A stretch of DNA of 64,000 bases, taken from assembly GCF_947623445.1 (NCBI RefSeq), contig NC_135246.1:14181856-14245855 (forward strand), in the 5' to 3' direction. The position numbers were made by a program, and so were the translations under genes. Positions 50,445-61,026 of the stretch are shown here, piece by piece; position 1 is the first letter of the stretch; the number at the start of each line of letters is the position of its first letter. The DNA is from Clavelina lepadiformis (Eukaryota > Chordata > Ascidiacea > Aplousobranchia > Clavelinidae). Under the pieces are notes generated by a model that made no database searches, was not told where the DNA came from, and saw only the letters and a program-made list of their open reading frames with translations.

Positions 50445-50998
50445 CCCTATCTGCACTATGTGTGGCCGACCCTGCACACAGTCACAGAAAAACGTGGCGT
50501 ACAGTTCCAATTTTTGCTGTAAAAATATGGAATTTGGTGACTTTTCCTAAAAAATGTTGAGCTATCTGTCCATACTTGTTTTATAAAGTTTGATTTTGTG
50601 AATTTTGAAATATTGTCACATTTTCATAATTTTGATTTCTCTCCGCATTGAAGCGTATCGTTTTCGTTTACTCATTCACGCACAACTAACTCGACTAACT
50701 GTTCTCTTGTGTTCTTTTCTCGCGGTCAGCTGGTTTTCCGCACAGCGGGGGCGCGGCGTAACAAGAAAAACTTCTACAAATGTATCACTTGTAGAAATAC
50801 TTAATTTACGCTAAATGCACTATGTTTAGTTTTACAATTATAATGTATACAGGAAGCCAGATGTTATTGCTACTAACCTGTAAAAATCTGATCAATTTAC
50901 GCCGTATAGTTTTCGAGTAATTAACCATTGAAAATTTGTGTGCAGTGTCGGCCACACATAGTTAAAATATCAATGTCGCGTACCCGGTTTAGATAGGG
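50445..50998. mobile_element. piggyBac-like MITE (~554 bp)
   Basis: Both ends begin CCCTATCT when read inward. The right flank is TTAA (50999-51002); the left equivalent has decayed to GCAA. A 25-base sub-terminal inverted repeat, beginning ACTATGTGTGGCCGAC at about 50455, recurs reversed at about 50938-50962 with one difference, offset from the ends as in piggyBac elements. No transposase is present. Confidence 0.65.
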
Positions 50999-51238
50999 TT
51001 AAATCCGATATAGTTAACTATTGATTGACGCTATACTGCACAAAGCCTCATTTTAACCATGCAAGCATGATATAATTTCCTGTGTGAAAAAAAACGTACT
51101 GTAATGGTTAAGATGTTTTACTTTACATATAATGAGTTATGGAAACTGATCAAATGCATTGTGATCATTTGAGACATCTGCAACAGATTTCAGTGAAATA
51201 TCATAGTCGTTTTATAGTGTACAGTGTACTGATTAGCT

Positions 51239-52308
51239 TTATCCATCATTTTTCTTTTCTAGTTGTATCTGCTGCTGTACTTCGCTGACGGCAAAAGTAT
51301 TTTTGTATTCAACCTGCAATAAAAATCAAAATTACCTTTTAAATTATGTCAATGAAGTATTCCCGAACATGCAGGGATGCAACTCAAATAGAAAATGTCA
51401 TTGTTAATAAAATTAAGTTACATCAAATGTTAAATGCTGGGCGCTGGCTGTTCTCAAGAGAATTTCAAGAATGAAATGATATTTAACGTGATTTAAAATA
51501 ATAATAGTTCAAGGCTCTCTAGATAAGGAACAATTATTACACATACCGGTAATTACTTTTGCCACTGTTTCTACCAGTAACGATAATGATAGTAACGGTG
51601 TTAAATTAAGTTGATATTACGTAAAATTTAAAAATGGTCAAGGTAATGCACAGTATAGAAGAATTAAACGAGGGACTGCTGGCGGAGTAGGCTAAATTGA
51701 GTATTTTGATTATTATTTATTCGTAACATATCTGATCCAACGTTTGCCGGTATAGTCAAACTCCCATGTATTTTAGCAAGGATCGGCACAAATATTTTAG
51801 TTCAAATTACACCGATCTTATAGTTACAGACATGTGCTGTGTAAAACATGAACAATCAAAGGTTATACCACGATATTATATCAATCTTTAGACCTGCAAC
51901 ACGGCGGCGTGAACGAAGATTAAAAAATATTGGGAACATGCCCGTATCGCCTATTATGTTGCTGTCATTGTGAACTGAATGCTATCTACCATTCTACCAG
52001 ATATTCTGTCGCCCTTCGGTAGAGGTTTTGCTGTGGATGAGCGCACTAAAAAGCTTGAGTATGTTTTGTCAACATACACTGACTTTCACAGAGCCAATTT
52101 CGGATATGGCAAAAGCTCTTAAACGCAAAGCTTCCCATCAATCTGGTTTACAAATTACCAAATAAAATTTAAAAACTATAGTGATTAGTTAGAATAGATG
52201 TTTAAATTTATTTGTTACCTGGTTACAGTTGACAGTTGTTTGTTCATCACTTTCCTTGGAACATAAAGATTTACATTTTCTTTGTTTTTCCTTATTTGTT
52301 TGTTGATT
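51239..52308 (-). CDS. Candidate C-terminal tail exons B of the GPCR
   Basis: Two phase-0 exons, 52219-52308 (NQQTNKEKQRKCKSLC onward) and 51239-51313 (VEYKNTFAVSEVQQQ to a TAA), have good acceptors (GTCCGCAG, TTATTGCAG) and a good donor (CAG|GTAACA). They could replace tail exon A. They might instead belong to another transcript, but the phase match and orientation favour an alternative receptor tail. Confidence 0.5.
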
Positions 52309-55300
52309 CTGCGGACAATATTAAAGTTTACTACTTATAGAAATACGTTGCAAATATAAAATTTTAAACAATGTTACAAAAAAGCGTGATATAGCTAAAT
52401 TCAGTACGTGGTTAAAAATTTCCGTATACATTGGTACAAGTAAATAATTTACTAAAATAACTAAATTGTATTCTTGCTTGCCGCTTTTGTGTAAAAATTC
52501 GATGCCCTTTGAACATTGACGCATTGGATTTCTGGGCTTTCCGAAGCATTATGACCTTGATGACATCTTGGTTTCATGGACTGACAAATCTGAGACAGCT
52601 TTATGACAGAGAATTGCTTTTTAGAATAAAGGAGCGAAACAATGTCATCATAAGAGGTCTTAAAAAATATAACAGCATAGGATAAAGAACGGTTTACACA
52701 GGGGACATGCCAAACGTGTTATGTGATTAAAGCGTACATTTGAGACGAATGTTCAAACCATAATGTGTTGGAAGTTGAAACTATACAATTACACTTTGTT
52801 TTTTAACATTGCATAAATAATTTGACATAATGAGAGCTTGTTTATGTTGATATTTCACGAACAAACCACCGTGTGTTTAAGGAAGTTCATTTTAACAATA
52901 TATATATCGTCTATTAAAGCTACTGCGCTGACTATCTGTTTTTTCTAATGAGACGTGTTTGTTTCTTTACCTTAATTTTAACGTCCTGTTGTATGAAAAC
53001 ATAAAGAAAAGGATTCAAGCAACTATGAGTCCATGCGAGGCAGGTGCTCATCAGGTGAATGCAATGTTGTAAGTAGCTGTGGGGCATAGCTGAAAAGAAT
53101 GAATTATTATGCAACACATGTACGCTTTCATATAACGCTTTATGTATACAAAGATTCACTAGAAGTAGGTCCAAAGTTATAACAAATGAAATTGTTATAA
53201 TTTGGTCCAAAATTTTAACCAATAGTAAAAAATTGCCGTATCGATTTTACCCACGTGCTAAGTTCAGGATACATTGATTTTAACATAAAAGTTCGAGCAA
53301 GGTAATTATTTTAAGTTTTGTTCCAGTTGCAAACATTATACTTTTCAGTTACATTTCAATATCCTATAAAACTTGTAAGGACTGCTGCAAACATATTGTA
53401 ACATATTATACATGAGTTAACGTTTGAAAAACTTTGTACTTTTCATCTCGAAACTAACTTTAACAAAGTGGAATATATTCATTGCTTTTAAGATATTTAC
53501 ATTTATTTATTACCATGTACCTATAAGATCCAAACCTTGTAAGGAATAAATAGTGTTCGAAATTTGATTTGGAAGCCAACATAAAAGAAATACTGCAATC
53601 ACAATAAGTACCAACACCGTTGCCCGATCCTATAAAACAATGAGCAAATAACCACCAATATAGATAATATAGTATATTGCTATAAATAAAAACCATTTAA
53701 AAACTTCAACCTGCACAAAATAAATTCGTACAACGCCAATAACTTTAGTTAATCTTCAATTCAAAAGAGGAAAAAGTATTAAAATTATTTGTAGTGGTCA
53801 TCACTATATACTCTTTTTTTGAAGAACCCGTATACTTGGGAATATTTTGTTTTTGGACAGCAAAATCTTATTGAAAAACTAACATCATTACAGCTGTATA
53901 CACACAGTACTAATAATATGTTTACTCTTATGTATATATATATATATATAGGTATATTTTTTAATACAGTAGTTCCAAAGATGAAGGTTTTATAACTATA
54001 TTTTTTACTTGTCTTCTGCTGGTCAAGTTTCCTCTAGTTTTTCTGTTCTTTAGAAAAATTGCTATAATTGTGTAACTGGTGGCAATAGTAACGAAAGGCA
54101 AAGTGAAACCAATAACAGTTCTGCAAAGTCAGAACCTTAAATGTCGGTATTTACTGTCAGTATAATAAAGGTTTAATTCGAAATTTAGTTCATTACTTAT
54201 AGAAGCTATAAGTTATAACAAAGCTTTCGTACCTGCTGATAAAGTGCATTGTAAACCAAAACGCATTTCCTTCAAACTCCCACTGGCAACTGAAATACCC
54301 TATATATATATTACATATATACATATACATTAATATTTATAAGATAAAAATTAACAATATTTCTCACGAATCCCGATTAATTGCTTTGCAATAAATTATG
54401 TAGCAGAAGTGTGTAGGCTACAGATATACAGAACCTGTAGCTGGTAAGTTACCTGTTTGATTGCTGAGTAGAAAGCCAGTTTGGTTGTTGAGTAGAAAGC
54501 CAGTTTGGTTGCGCAATGTCAACGATCTAAACTTAAGACAATAGGTGCTTAACAATGCTGCCAAAATCCATACGACAACTGCGCCTTTGGTAGCAATCTT
54601 TCGACTTCTGTAGAACATTGAAATATTAATTGCTATTTTTGTTTACTGTGTATGCAATTTAAGCTTGCAGCTATTCGAATAAAATTTTGAAATAATAATA
54701 ATATCCAGAGGATGTTTTACCGAACAAAAAAGCATATATACCTGTACTTTCCAGATTTTGTGAAGAATACAACTGCTAAAAGACGATCCACAGACATTGC
54801 AGTTAAGAAAAACACACTGGCATACATATGGGTTAACGTACTTGCACTAGTTAATTTGCAAAGTATGCTTCCAAATATCCACCTAACATGTTGATTAAGT
54901 TTTTACACTAATTATCATTTTTAAGAATTTCTTTATACATGTTTCTATGCGTGCAGTTTAATTCCAGTTGCCTAAAATAAATAAAATTCCCTAGTTGCTT
55001 TGTTTGCAAAATAGGTTTTAAATTTTTGTTTGTTTGCACTTGATAACGGATAACGGATGTCAAATGTAAATAACTTGATTGAAATCTTAGAGTACCTGCC
55101 GCTAAGCGCAAGATCGATAATCCAGAAAGGGAGCATCGCCAGAAATAAAAAATCCGCCAGAGTCAGGTTTATCAAGTATATGTCGGTAATGCTCCTGGGT
55201 TGAACCTGTCAAAAATAAGACCGAGGCTTCCAGAAAAAAATTTGACAAAAAATTCTTGGGAAGTTAAATATTGATACGATAAAAGAATGTTCATTCGGCA

Positions 55301-55556
55301 TCCGCCTGCGCTACCCATTACAATTGTATTTAAATTTTAACGTTCTTCAAAAGATATATTTATAAGAAAAATAAATATTGTATTTCTAAAGTCATTTATA
55401 AATAAGTGCATTTATTTTACACACCTTTTTACACAAAATATACATCACAAGGCTGTTTCCCACCAAACCAGTCACGCATACGACGCTGTATATGCTTGGC
55501 ATTACAATAGTTTTAAAAGAATTTACCAAGTCAATTTGTTTAGTGATATTCGGCAT
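51239..55556 (-). CDS. Class A GPCR, relaxin/insulin-like peptide receptor (RXFP3/4-like)
   Basis: Core exons (minus): 55425-55556, 55096-55205, 54742-54882, 54453-54607, 54233-54299, 54009-54120, 53521-53629 and 52971-53089. All agree in phase. Seven TM segments carry the class A marks: GNSLV in TM1, LADF in TM2, LPFW after TM2, Cys before TM3, MYASVFFLTAMSVDRL in TM3 (DRL for DRY), Trp in TM4, FTLPF in TM5, CWLPNQ in TM6, and CLNPFLY in TM7. The TM3 and TM6-TM7 segments are closest to RXFP3/RXFP4, the relaxin-3/INSL5 receptors coupled to Gi. After TM7 there are three readings: a stop in the same exon (52932), splicing to 52461-52616 (tail with KLSQIC; 366 aa in all), or splicing to 52219-52308 plus 51239-51313. 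Extracellular loop 2 contains a 24-base tandem repeat. The exact ligand is inference. Confidence 0.85.
52461..52616 (-). CDS. Candidate C-terminal tail exon A of the GPCR
   Basis: This exon is in phase 0 with the donor after QQDVKIK (52971). It reads QFSVIKLSQICQSMKPRC and on to a TAG after 51 residues. The Cys soon after helix 8 would suit palmitoylation. The acceptor (CTAAAAAG) has a weak pyrimidine tract. Confidence 0.55.
   Translation of the reverse strand, partial: QFSVIKLSQICQSMKPRCHQGHNASESPEIQCVNVQRASNFYTKAASKNTI
53931..53952. repeat. TA microsatellite
   Basis: A run of alternating TA in an intron of the GPCR gene. Confidence 0.8.
54453..54512 (-). repeat. 24-base coding minisatellite in GPCR extracellular loop 2
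   Basis: About 2.5 copies of a 24-base unit encode NQTGFLLN, NQTGFLLS and NQTG. Each copy carries an N-Q-T glycosylation sequon. The last copy ends at the exon's splice donor. Confidence 0.85.
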
Positions 55557-58023
55557 TTTCAATTTTATTTTTGGGTAATACTAACATAATAAAATTATAG
55601 TAAATATGTAACTAATATAATAGTATCATAATAAAACTAAGCTCATCCTGAGAAGATGCAAAATGATAAAAATTAAAAATCTATAAGTTAATTTTTTACG
55701 GAGATGAAAGAGTCACACGGTAGTAAAACAGGACCAAACCAAAGTGATTTCTTCTTGACATATATAGGCTTCCCCCTGTATATTTGAAAGTTGATAATCG
55801 CTGGAAAACGTTTAACAATGAAGTTTAAACTTCATACAAAATGAGAGTTTATATTAGTTTATAAAACGAATGGCCATTTTTTCAGCAAAAGTAGTATTTG
55901 GTATATCCTTTGTATTTAATATTTGTTCGATTGATTACATTGATATACAGTTTCCAAAATGAAATTTTCAACAAAAATTAAAGTCGCCAAGTAAAAGTGC
56001 ATAGTCTGTCACTGCTGAACAAAAAATCGTCCATGCCTGAAGCAAACTGTCGAGCAAATATTTATAAAAGTTAACCCTCTCAGAGACCTCCCTTTCATGA
56101 AGTTGCTGTTTGAAATTTCTGTGCGTGGTTGAAGTTGGGTACTGTGTATGAAGCTTTATTTTCCGCATGACGGGATATAAATAAATTATAGATATTTATA
56201 AATTTCCTTTTGCCATTAACTTTCAAGAATTTTCATAAAATTCATTTGTCAATTTTTGACGTCGTCATTCAACTACCATAAGTCACCCGTCAACAGATGA
56301 TTTTAAAATGGAAGATTTATTCACACATTAAAATTACACACTCCGATCAAATAATAGACTCATCACGCAATGTTCAATGTTTTTTACAAAAGACATCTAA
56401 CTCCATTATGTTATTACCGCACAGTTTCTTGAATAATAATAATTATATTATAATAATTATATTATTATTGGATGGATTATATCTTAAATCTACTAACACA
56501 ATAACAAACTAAGTCACGTAAAAATAACCTTCATTTAATAGTTAAGCATTTTTTACACTGTATAGAATTATCCCAAAATATCTGTATAATCAATAAATTT
56601 TTGAGATAGCGTGTTTCTGGTGTTTCTATTCCCGTGTATACGTCTGCGGTCCCGCCTATAATTTAATCACAATAGAATAGATTTCGAGTATTTTCACGTA
56701 AAGGAATAAACAGTATAAGAGCTTTCTCACTGCACAAAGTCACTTTTCTGTTTCACTTGGAAATACATTCATACACATCTACTGCTTGGCTTGTATGGAA
56801 TTTTTTTAAAGTAAAGCCTACCTTAGTTATAGTTCTATGCGCAGTAATTTATTTTTATCTAAAAAAGCAATCAACAAACTAATACATTTTTATTTCTATC
56901 CTGCATTTCTAATATACCATGCACTTTTAAATACAATAAGCATAAAACGATCTCAATATTCGACTCCCAACTGCTGATAAAATCGATGAGTTTGAAAAAA
57001 CCTGTAAGGGAAGTGACCATAAATTCCTTAGTATCCAAGCACATCGAATTGTCGTTTCGCATGTAAATTTTCTTGTCAACTTTATGTCTGCTTTATGTAG
57101 AAGACATTTTGACATTTTTAGCTGCTATAGCCAAGGTTTTAAGTCTGGAATCTTAAGTTGGCTTTTATTTACAAGTAGACCTAAACCTATTTTTACTGGC
57201 AGGAAGAAGAATCTTTTGAGAAACCTCGAAAGACTTAATTTCCGAAGCTCTGTTAAGAAATTGGCTATATACATCATCACAGAGTTGTGGTTATCTCCTT
57301 TTTCTCCCTATAGGCTACCGTTATGTCGTGAGATGTCAGGTGCCATTATCTGAAATTAACGATGTGCATTATTGATGCTGTTCATTTCTCAAACCCTAGC
57401 ATAATGGATACATCAAAAAAGCTTTGATTGTATTGCCGGATTTAAAATTTTAATTATTCTTGCTACATTGCATTTATAAAAACGATAACTACAGTTAAAG
57501 AAAAATATTGACAGCGTTCAATGAAAATGCTTTGTTGGGCATAGCTTGGCCGTCACAAGAATCTGATATAGACCTAATGGTAACTTATAATTGGAACATT
57601 GCATGTAAGTATTTTTCAAAAAAATACACTTCAAAATGGGCAAACACTGGAAATGGTTGGAATACAGTAACATCAACCTGAGAATTAGATCAAATTTATT
57701 AAGAAGTAAAGCAAATTGGTAATGAATTACACTGTATACCTTTGTTAGCATTGAAGAATGTAGTGCACAAGGCAATGACGTACGCCTACTGAAAATTTTG
57801 TCAACTTATATTGGATGCTTCCCAGTTAATTAAAACATTAGAATCTCAGTAAAACTTATGTGGGAAAACTTAAAATTAGGTTGGGCGACATATATTAATT
57901 TGTAAATTTTACAGTGTATGATACCCTTGTTTGATAATTTAATTGATTAAGATACTTTTGTCATAGTTTTATGCCGCCCGTTGCGCCGCCAACATGATCT
58001 TTTTTGGCTATGGTAGTTTATTA
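55557..58023. other. Upstream region of the GPCR gene, no other gene seen
   Basis: The receptor promoter and any leader exon should lie here on the minus strand. A 38-base AT-only palindromic repeat of ATT/AAT words occurs at about 56431-56468. Short ORFs lack support. Confidence 0.4.
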
Positions 58024-58494
58024 TAGGGCTACCATATGTCCTCTTTTAGGAGGATTTGTCCACTTTTCTAAAGAAAAATAAATTGTCCTCCGAGGCCACT
58101 GAAAAATGCCCAAATATCCTCCTTTTTTGCATTTTGCATTTTCTTGCTTATATTTTCAACAGAATTACATTTTTATGTAGGCTATCTTCGACATGAGGCA
58201 AAAGTCAAGTATAATTACTTTTCGGCGACAGCATGAAGTCTAATCAGTTTTCTTATCATTGTTTTAATTTAGACAACCATAAAAGCTAGATAAAGCTGAG
58301 CATTTATGCCAAAGAGGAATACTGTGTTTTCTGATAAACTGCGGCAGAAGTATCCTTGTTTCAAAAAAGGATGTGATGATTTTGAAGCTGAATGCATTAC
58401 TTGTGCATATGCGTATAATTATCCAAAAAGATGTGATAAATTCTTTGAACGTAAAGCTTTATTTGCATTGTACTTGCTGGCGAAATTGTCCTAG
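58024..58494 (+). mobile_element. hAT transposon 5' fragment with BED-like N-terminus
   Basis: The left end TAGGGCTACCATATGTCC resembles other hAT ends in this window. An ORF at 58306-58494 starts MPKRNTVFSDKLRQKYPCFK and has a CxxC (ECITC). This matches the N-terminal module found ahead of the zinc finger in many hAT-like transposase proteins. It stops after 62 codons, and I found no matching right end, so the element is truncated. Confidence 0.6.
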
Positions 58495-59823
58495 TTTACT
58501 ATACACTTTAATGTAGGCAACACCTAAGTTACGAATGGCCGCGTAGATTAAAGTTCTTGTCATAAATAACATGAAGTTCCGATTGTTACTTGGGCCTTAG
58601 CCCTTAATTAAGTTAGTATGTTATGACTATGACTATAAGAAAAATTGGGAATATAGCCGATATATGCTAAGGAAAATGTAGCAATGACTGATTTTATTCA
58701 AACATAATCTAACGTTTTTTGATGTTATATAAATTATATTTCAGTGGTGATAATAATAAAGTACATTATACCCATAAACCGTTTCTGGAGGACAAACAGG
58801 AAATTAGATCGAACAGGAAATTTGGGTTAGCACAACACGTACCAATAAGATTAAGAAAAAGAATGTGCGGCATAGAAATACGCAGAATGAAAGAATTTCT
58901 TATATATCTTGTGTAGCCTATACACTGAAGAAGTATGCTTTACACGGTTGCACGTACACGATTGTTATTGAAAACAAAAGTGATATTGCAAATACAATAC
59001 AATAAAAAACCAAGCATTTTATAATAAGCCGAAATGATATACTGCTGGTTGCCATTAATTGAAAGTTAAGCGATTCTTTTCCATTCAAGTTAAAGGCATC
59101 ACACCTTGAGAATGCAAGTTGAGATTTATCAAGTTTAATCAAATTCTCCATTTGAAGATCGCTACAGTTTTCATTTTAATTTAGGCTAAACATTTGTTCA
59201 AAAAAGTTTAACTTAAAGGATTTTTGTTAAAGTAGACGCCTTGTCAGTTTCACTGCCAAATTTGGAAAGCCTAGAATCCGCTTACTCCAGATATTCGACA
59301 TTACAACGTTGCAAAATTTGTGTTAACTGGTACCTTGGTGGTGTTTAATTTTGTATTACATCGCAAAAAATGATGCACACGTTGTTATTTAATTTGATGC
59401 TTTAAACGCTATGTCAGAAAAGGCGCCTGGCTAATAAGAGTGCGAAAAAATCTTAAGTTTTACCACGAATCATCAAGTATCAATATCAGTTTCTAAAAGG
59501 TATGTTTGGTGCAAGATATCGCAACTGATGAACTAAACTGCGTCGAGCTTTAATTCGTTTTTTTTGATAAAGCATTGACTTAAAACTTTATATTTTGCAA
59601 CACCTCGTAAGGAAACTGGAGTTTCATAAATAATTGTATTTGTTTACCAAGGCCACTAAACACATGTACGTTATCACAGTGTGCGGTTTTACAACCAATA
59701 AAGACAACAGGAATTGCTCCCTATTACACTGCACACATGATACAAAAAAACTATTGGCAAAAACAACATTCAACATTTACCAGAAAAGCTGATGCGCCAC
59801 TCAGTCATACTCGTAAGCTCATA
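58495..59823. other. No recognisable gene
   Basis: Only short ORFs without family resemblance or splice context occur here. Some sequence near 58495-58920 may be residual transposon. Confidence 0.4.
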
Positions 59824-59831
59824 TAAGAGCA

Positions 59832-60347
59832 GGGTTCCACGACATATGGTCGCGGGAAAGTGGCCGCGAACAAACTCACCAGGGTCAACTGAACGTGACG
59901 TAAATTGACCGCAGACAAACTGACTGTGACATAAACTGGCCGGCGATCAAATTAACCGTCGATAAATTGGCCGGCGATCAAATTAACCGACGACAAATTG
60001 GCCGTCAAAAGGTCAAAATTCTAATTCACTATCTAGTCACTTCTGTTTATTTCAATAAACGTTTCAATATGTATTGAAATAAAAAACAATTTTGTTAAAA
60101 ACAAAGGAAATAGTTACAAACAAATATTTACTTTACATATCATATACTACCGAGTTTAAAATTTTGACCTTTTGACGGCCAATTTGTCGCCGGTTAATTT
60201 GATCGCCGGCCAATTTATCGACGGTTAATTTGATCGCCGGCCAGTTTATGTCACAGTCAGTTTGTCTGCGGTCAATTTACGTCACGTTCAGTTGACCCCG
60301 GTGAGTTTGTTCGCGGCCACTTTCCCGCGGCCATATGTCGTGCTCCC
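59832..60347. mobile_element. Fold-back element with repeat-built arms (516 bp)
   Basis: Two arms of about 195 bp (59832-60029 and about 60153-60347) are highly similar reverse complements around a spacer of about 125 bp. The ends read GGGTTCCACGACATATGG and, reversed, GGGAGCACGACATATGG. Flanks carry an 8-9 base duplication, TAAGAGCA(G). Each arm is itself a series of 15-16-base units of the form AAAYTGGCCGNCGAY. Long arms made of short sub-repeats with a ~9-base duplication recall fold-back (FB) or some Mutator-like elements. No coding sequence. Confidence 0.9.
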
Positions 60348-60707
60348 TAAGAGCAGTAGCACAACAAGCGTCCAAGAAGTGCAAAGCATTCAATCAAACA
60401 CAACGAAATGAAATATGACCATTGTTAGATTTGCCTGTAAGCATCCGTTGAAGAAAGGAAGGCCGACTTAGCTGGCAGGTACGGTCAACTATTTCCTCAA
60501 CGTAATTTATATATAATATCCAAAACACAAAACAAGTTATACTGACATGTATCCTAAAAAAATGTCAATGGCGTCAATACACACGCTACACACACAAGTA
60601 CAATTCAGAAAACAACAACACAAGAAGGTTCACATTAAATCTTTCACCACAAAACAGAAACTGATCTCAGATTTCAATGCAAAAAGCCAGAATTTAGAAA
60701 CCAAAAA

Positions 60708-60713
60708 TTTATT
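60708..60713 (-). terminator. Possible poly(A) signal of the carrier gene
   Basis: AATAAA on the minus strand (TTTATT here) lies about 315 bases past the stop codon at 61027. Confidence 0.4.
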
Positions 60714-61026
60714 GTGATGTACTAAATCATTATCTATGAAAATTTAATTTAAAAAAGACCAAAAAAACAAAAAACGTTTTGTTCATTTTTCAAGTATTCC
60801 AGTGGTTCAAACCTTGTATTGCAACAGACCAAATGTAATAACTGTGCCCTGGCATATAAATAAATAAATTGTATTAAAAGATCATAAGTAAATCAACTGG
60901 TATGCACATTAAAATCATAAGTGAATAAATTGGTATAAAAGAGAGTGCTCTTAATACGAAAATCAAAAGCAAGTGAAAACATCACTAAAATAGAGAATGA
61001 AAAAATAAAAAAGATGATTGCATTGA

